Part shown: positions 63,009 to 64,000 of the stretch, one piece after another
Numbering within the stretch: position 1 is the stretch's first letter
Layout of the letters: each line of letters begins with the position of its first letter
Origin: Planctomycetota bacterium
Lineage (GTDB): Bacteria; Planctomycetota; Planctomycetia; Pirellulales; Pirellulaceae
Direction of reading: 5' to 3'
Assembly: GCA_014381825.1 (NCBI GenBank)
Contig: JACNKX010000038.1
Span: forward strand, 186,001-250,000
Length of the DNA: 64,000 nucleotides
The notes under the pieces: generated by a model
What the model was told of the DNA's origin: nothing
Database searches by the model: none
Seen by the model: the letters and a program-made list of their open reading frames with translations, nothing else
Translations under genes and position numbers: made by a program

Positions 63009-64000
63009 CGGTTGCGGCGGCTCGGCGTTTTTGCGACCTAGCGAACCCCCAACCGCGACCGCGGTGTTCAGTGCTAGGCCGTAGAGACCAGGGTGAATTC
63101 CTGCGACTTTCGAATAGTCTGCTTCGCTGATCCAGTCGATGGCCAGGATTCCGAAGACCACCGCGAGGCCTGTGCAGATCCCGATGAGCGTTGGCGTCGC
63201 GCGAAGTCGCGGCCAGTGCAATCCGATAAAGAACGCAGGTGCAAGCTGGACGAGCAAGTCGAACTTCCGATCAAGTAGTTTGATCAAGGTCATGTCGCGA
63301 TGCCGAATTGCAAGGAACGCGAGCAGAGCGATGAGGGTCCAGGAGCAGGCTTTGCCGACTCGCGTTAGATGCCGCTCGGTTGCCTCCGGCTTCACGTACT
63401 TCGCGTAGATATCTTTCGTGAGCATCGAAGAGATTGAAAGTAAGACGGAGTCCGCTGTCGACATGATCGCTGCGAGGATCGCCGAGAAGAGGACGACAAC
63501 GAGCCACCGGCCGACGAGCGAACTCTCTTGAAGCTGTCGGCAGATCACTGTGAGCAGCGTGTCGGATCGTGCAAGATCTGGAATATACGCGAGTCCAACG
63601 ATGCCGACGACTAACGCAATTAGTGCGGTTGTCAGTGGCAAGAAGGCCATCACGAGCAGGCTGCGACGAAGTGTTGTTGCCGAATTAGCAGCGTAGATAC
63701 GTTGAATCGCTTGCGGGTAAAGGGCACCGCCTATTCCAACGAGGAAGACATAACTCACCCATTCGTTCGACGCGATCCAGTTGGGCGGAGCCACTTTCGT
63801 CGGTGCTCGCAGTTGTACGATCTTGGTCGCTTCCGCCAACGTTCCGAATTCACGAAACACAAGTACCAAAAGAACGGCGAAGCCGACTAGCAGGACGGAA
63901 CCCTGAATCACATCGGTCCAAGCAACCGCACGAAAGCCGCCAAGCGTTTCGTAAACGACGATGATTAACGCTAGAACAATTACGCCGGCGCTATAGGCGA
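63000..64000 (-). CDS. sodium:solute symporter (SSS family), 5' end outside window
   Basis: The frame runs from the right edge of the window to the TGA at 63000-63002, at least 332 residues of the C-terminal part of an SSS-family transporter. The upstream codons are open past the apparent GTG at 63911 and read VYETLGGFRAVAWTDVIQG, the conserved core of the family, so the start lies beyond 64000. Seven or so membrane helices are visible, including WVSYVFLVGIGGALYPQAIQRIYAA and AILAAIMSTADSVLLSISSMLTKDIYAKY, both family signatures. It imports an organic solute with Na+; a sugar or acid from desulfated polysaccharide would fit the two sulfatase neighbours. The 3' end overlaps the sulfatase gene by 9 nt. 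Confidence 0.9.
   Translation of the reverse strand, partial: AYSAGVIVLALIIVVYETLGGFRAVAWTDVIQGSVLLVGFAVLLVLVFREFGTLAEATKIVQLRAPTKVAPPNWIASNEWVSYVFLVGIGGALYPQAIQRIYAANSATTLRRSLLVMAFLPLTTALIALVVGIVGLAYIPDLARSDTLLTVICRQLQESSLVGRWLVVVLFSAILAAIMSTADSVLLSISSMLTKDIYAKYVKPEATERHLTRVGKACSWTLIALLAFLAIRHRDMTLIKLLDRKFDLLVQLAPAFFIGLHWPRLRATPTLIGICTGLAVVFGILAIDWISEADYSKVAGIHPGLYGLALNTAVAVGGSLGRKNAEPPQPLA

Noticed and set aside
1-64000. tRNA, rRNA, CRISPR arrays, insertion sequences, prophage or attachment sites
   Set aside because: I saw no cloverleaf, no regularly spaced repeats, no transposase or integrase motif and no paired inverted repeats flanking a gene; absence is by reading only and a tool scan could still find a divergent tRNA.

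Overview
The window looks like the chromosome of a member of the Planctomycetota, most like the Pirellulales group. The evidence is gene content. It carries the planctomycete-typical secreted cytochrome-like families (DUF1549/DUF1553, DUF1587-1595) with their Tat-exported partners (DUF1501, DUF1552), four sulfatases, a DUF1080 glycoside hydrolase-like protein, DUF1571 and DUF1573 proteins, and many secreted proteins of unknown function. I see no tRNA, rRNA, CRISPR array, transposase or phage gene. The species assignment is inference; no marker gene is present.

Layout. Positions 1-1.2 kb hold the acidic tail of a truncated gene, a Dabb-domain protein and a hemolysin III/PAQR membrane protein. 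A secreted sulfatase follows (1.4-3.0 kb). From 3.0 to 8.75 kb a minus-strand operon runs: MauE/DoxX-like membrane protein with a CPAC thioredoxin-like tail, DUF1573 protein, unknown secreted protein, eight-cysteine secreted protein, unknown secreted protein, beta-propeller protein. Its first three genes are each broken (one in-frame UGA, two 1-nt frameshifts) although their stop/start overlaps are preserved. From 8.9 to 11.8 kb lie a DUF1080 protein, a PilZ protein with a membrane helix, a metallophosphoesterase and a small membrane protein. A 613-nt gap then contains a short tandem repeat and a structured, terminator-ended segment that could be an ncRNA.

Positions 12.4-18.2 kb carry a DUF1549/DUF1553 - DUF1501 pair ending in a good terminator, then an ECF sigma factor overlapping an anti-sigma-like membrane protein whose periplasmic part is a paralogue of the neighbouring DUF1549/DUF1553 protein. 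Positions 18.3-31.2 kb form a long minus-strand run: beta-lactamase-family hydrolase, esterase, MoxR ATPase, secreted protein, PhoD-like lipoprotein, sulfatase without a signal peptide, response regulator, CX4CH protein, membrane alpha/beta hydrolase and DUF1571 protein. Positions 31.4-38.4 kb hold an MBL-fold hydrolase, two Gfo/Idh/MocA oxidoreductases, an LRR lipoprotein and a secreted esterase. Positions 38.7-49.3 kb hold two further cytochrome-like/Tat-partner pairs, one with a 1710-residue multidomain protein.

Positions 49.6-51.5 kb hold an Rrf2 regulator and a membrane-anchored DNase I-fold protein. Positions 51.7-59.8 kb are the most unusual block: a 1672-residue secretin-like protein with an Ig-like domain and long coiled-coil inserts, flanked by three exported proteins with no recognised family and no type II secretion ATPase or pseudopilins nearby. 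The window ends with divergent sulfatases and the 3' part of a sodium:solute symporter gene.

How the parts may work together (inference): the sulfatases, DUF1080 protein, esterases, oxidoreductases and symporter fit uptake and breakdown of sulfated polysaccharides. The DUF1549/1501-type pairs are probably redox- or hydrolase-linked exported complexes, one with its own ECF sigma control. The MauE/DUF1573/Cys-rich operon looks like a disulfide- or redox-linked secretion module, possibly decaying. The giant secretin block may be an outer-membrane assembly with dedicated partners.
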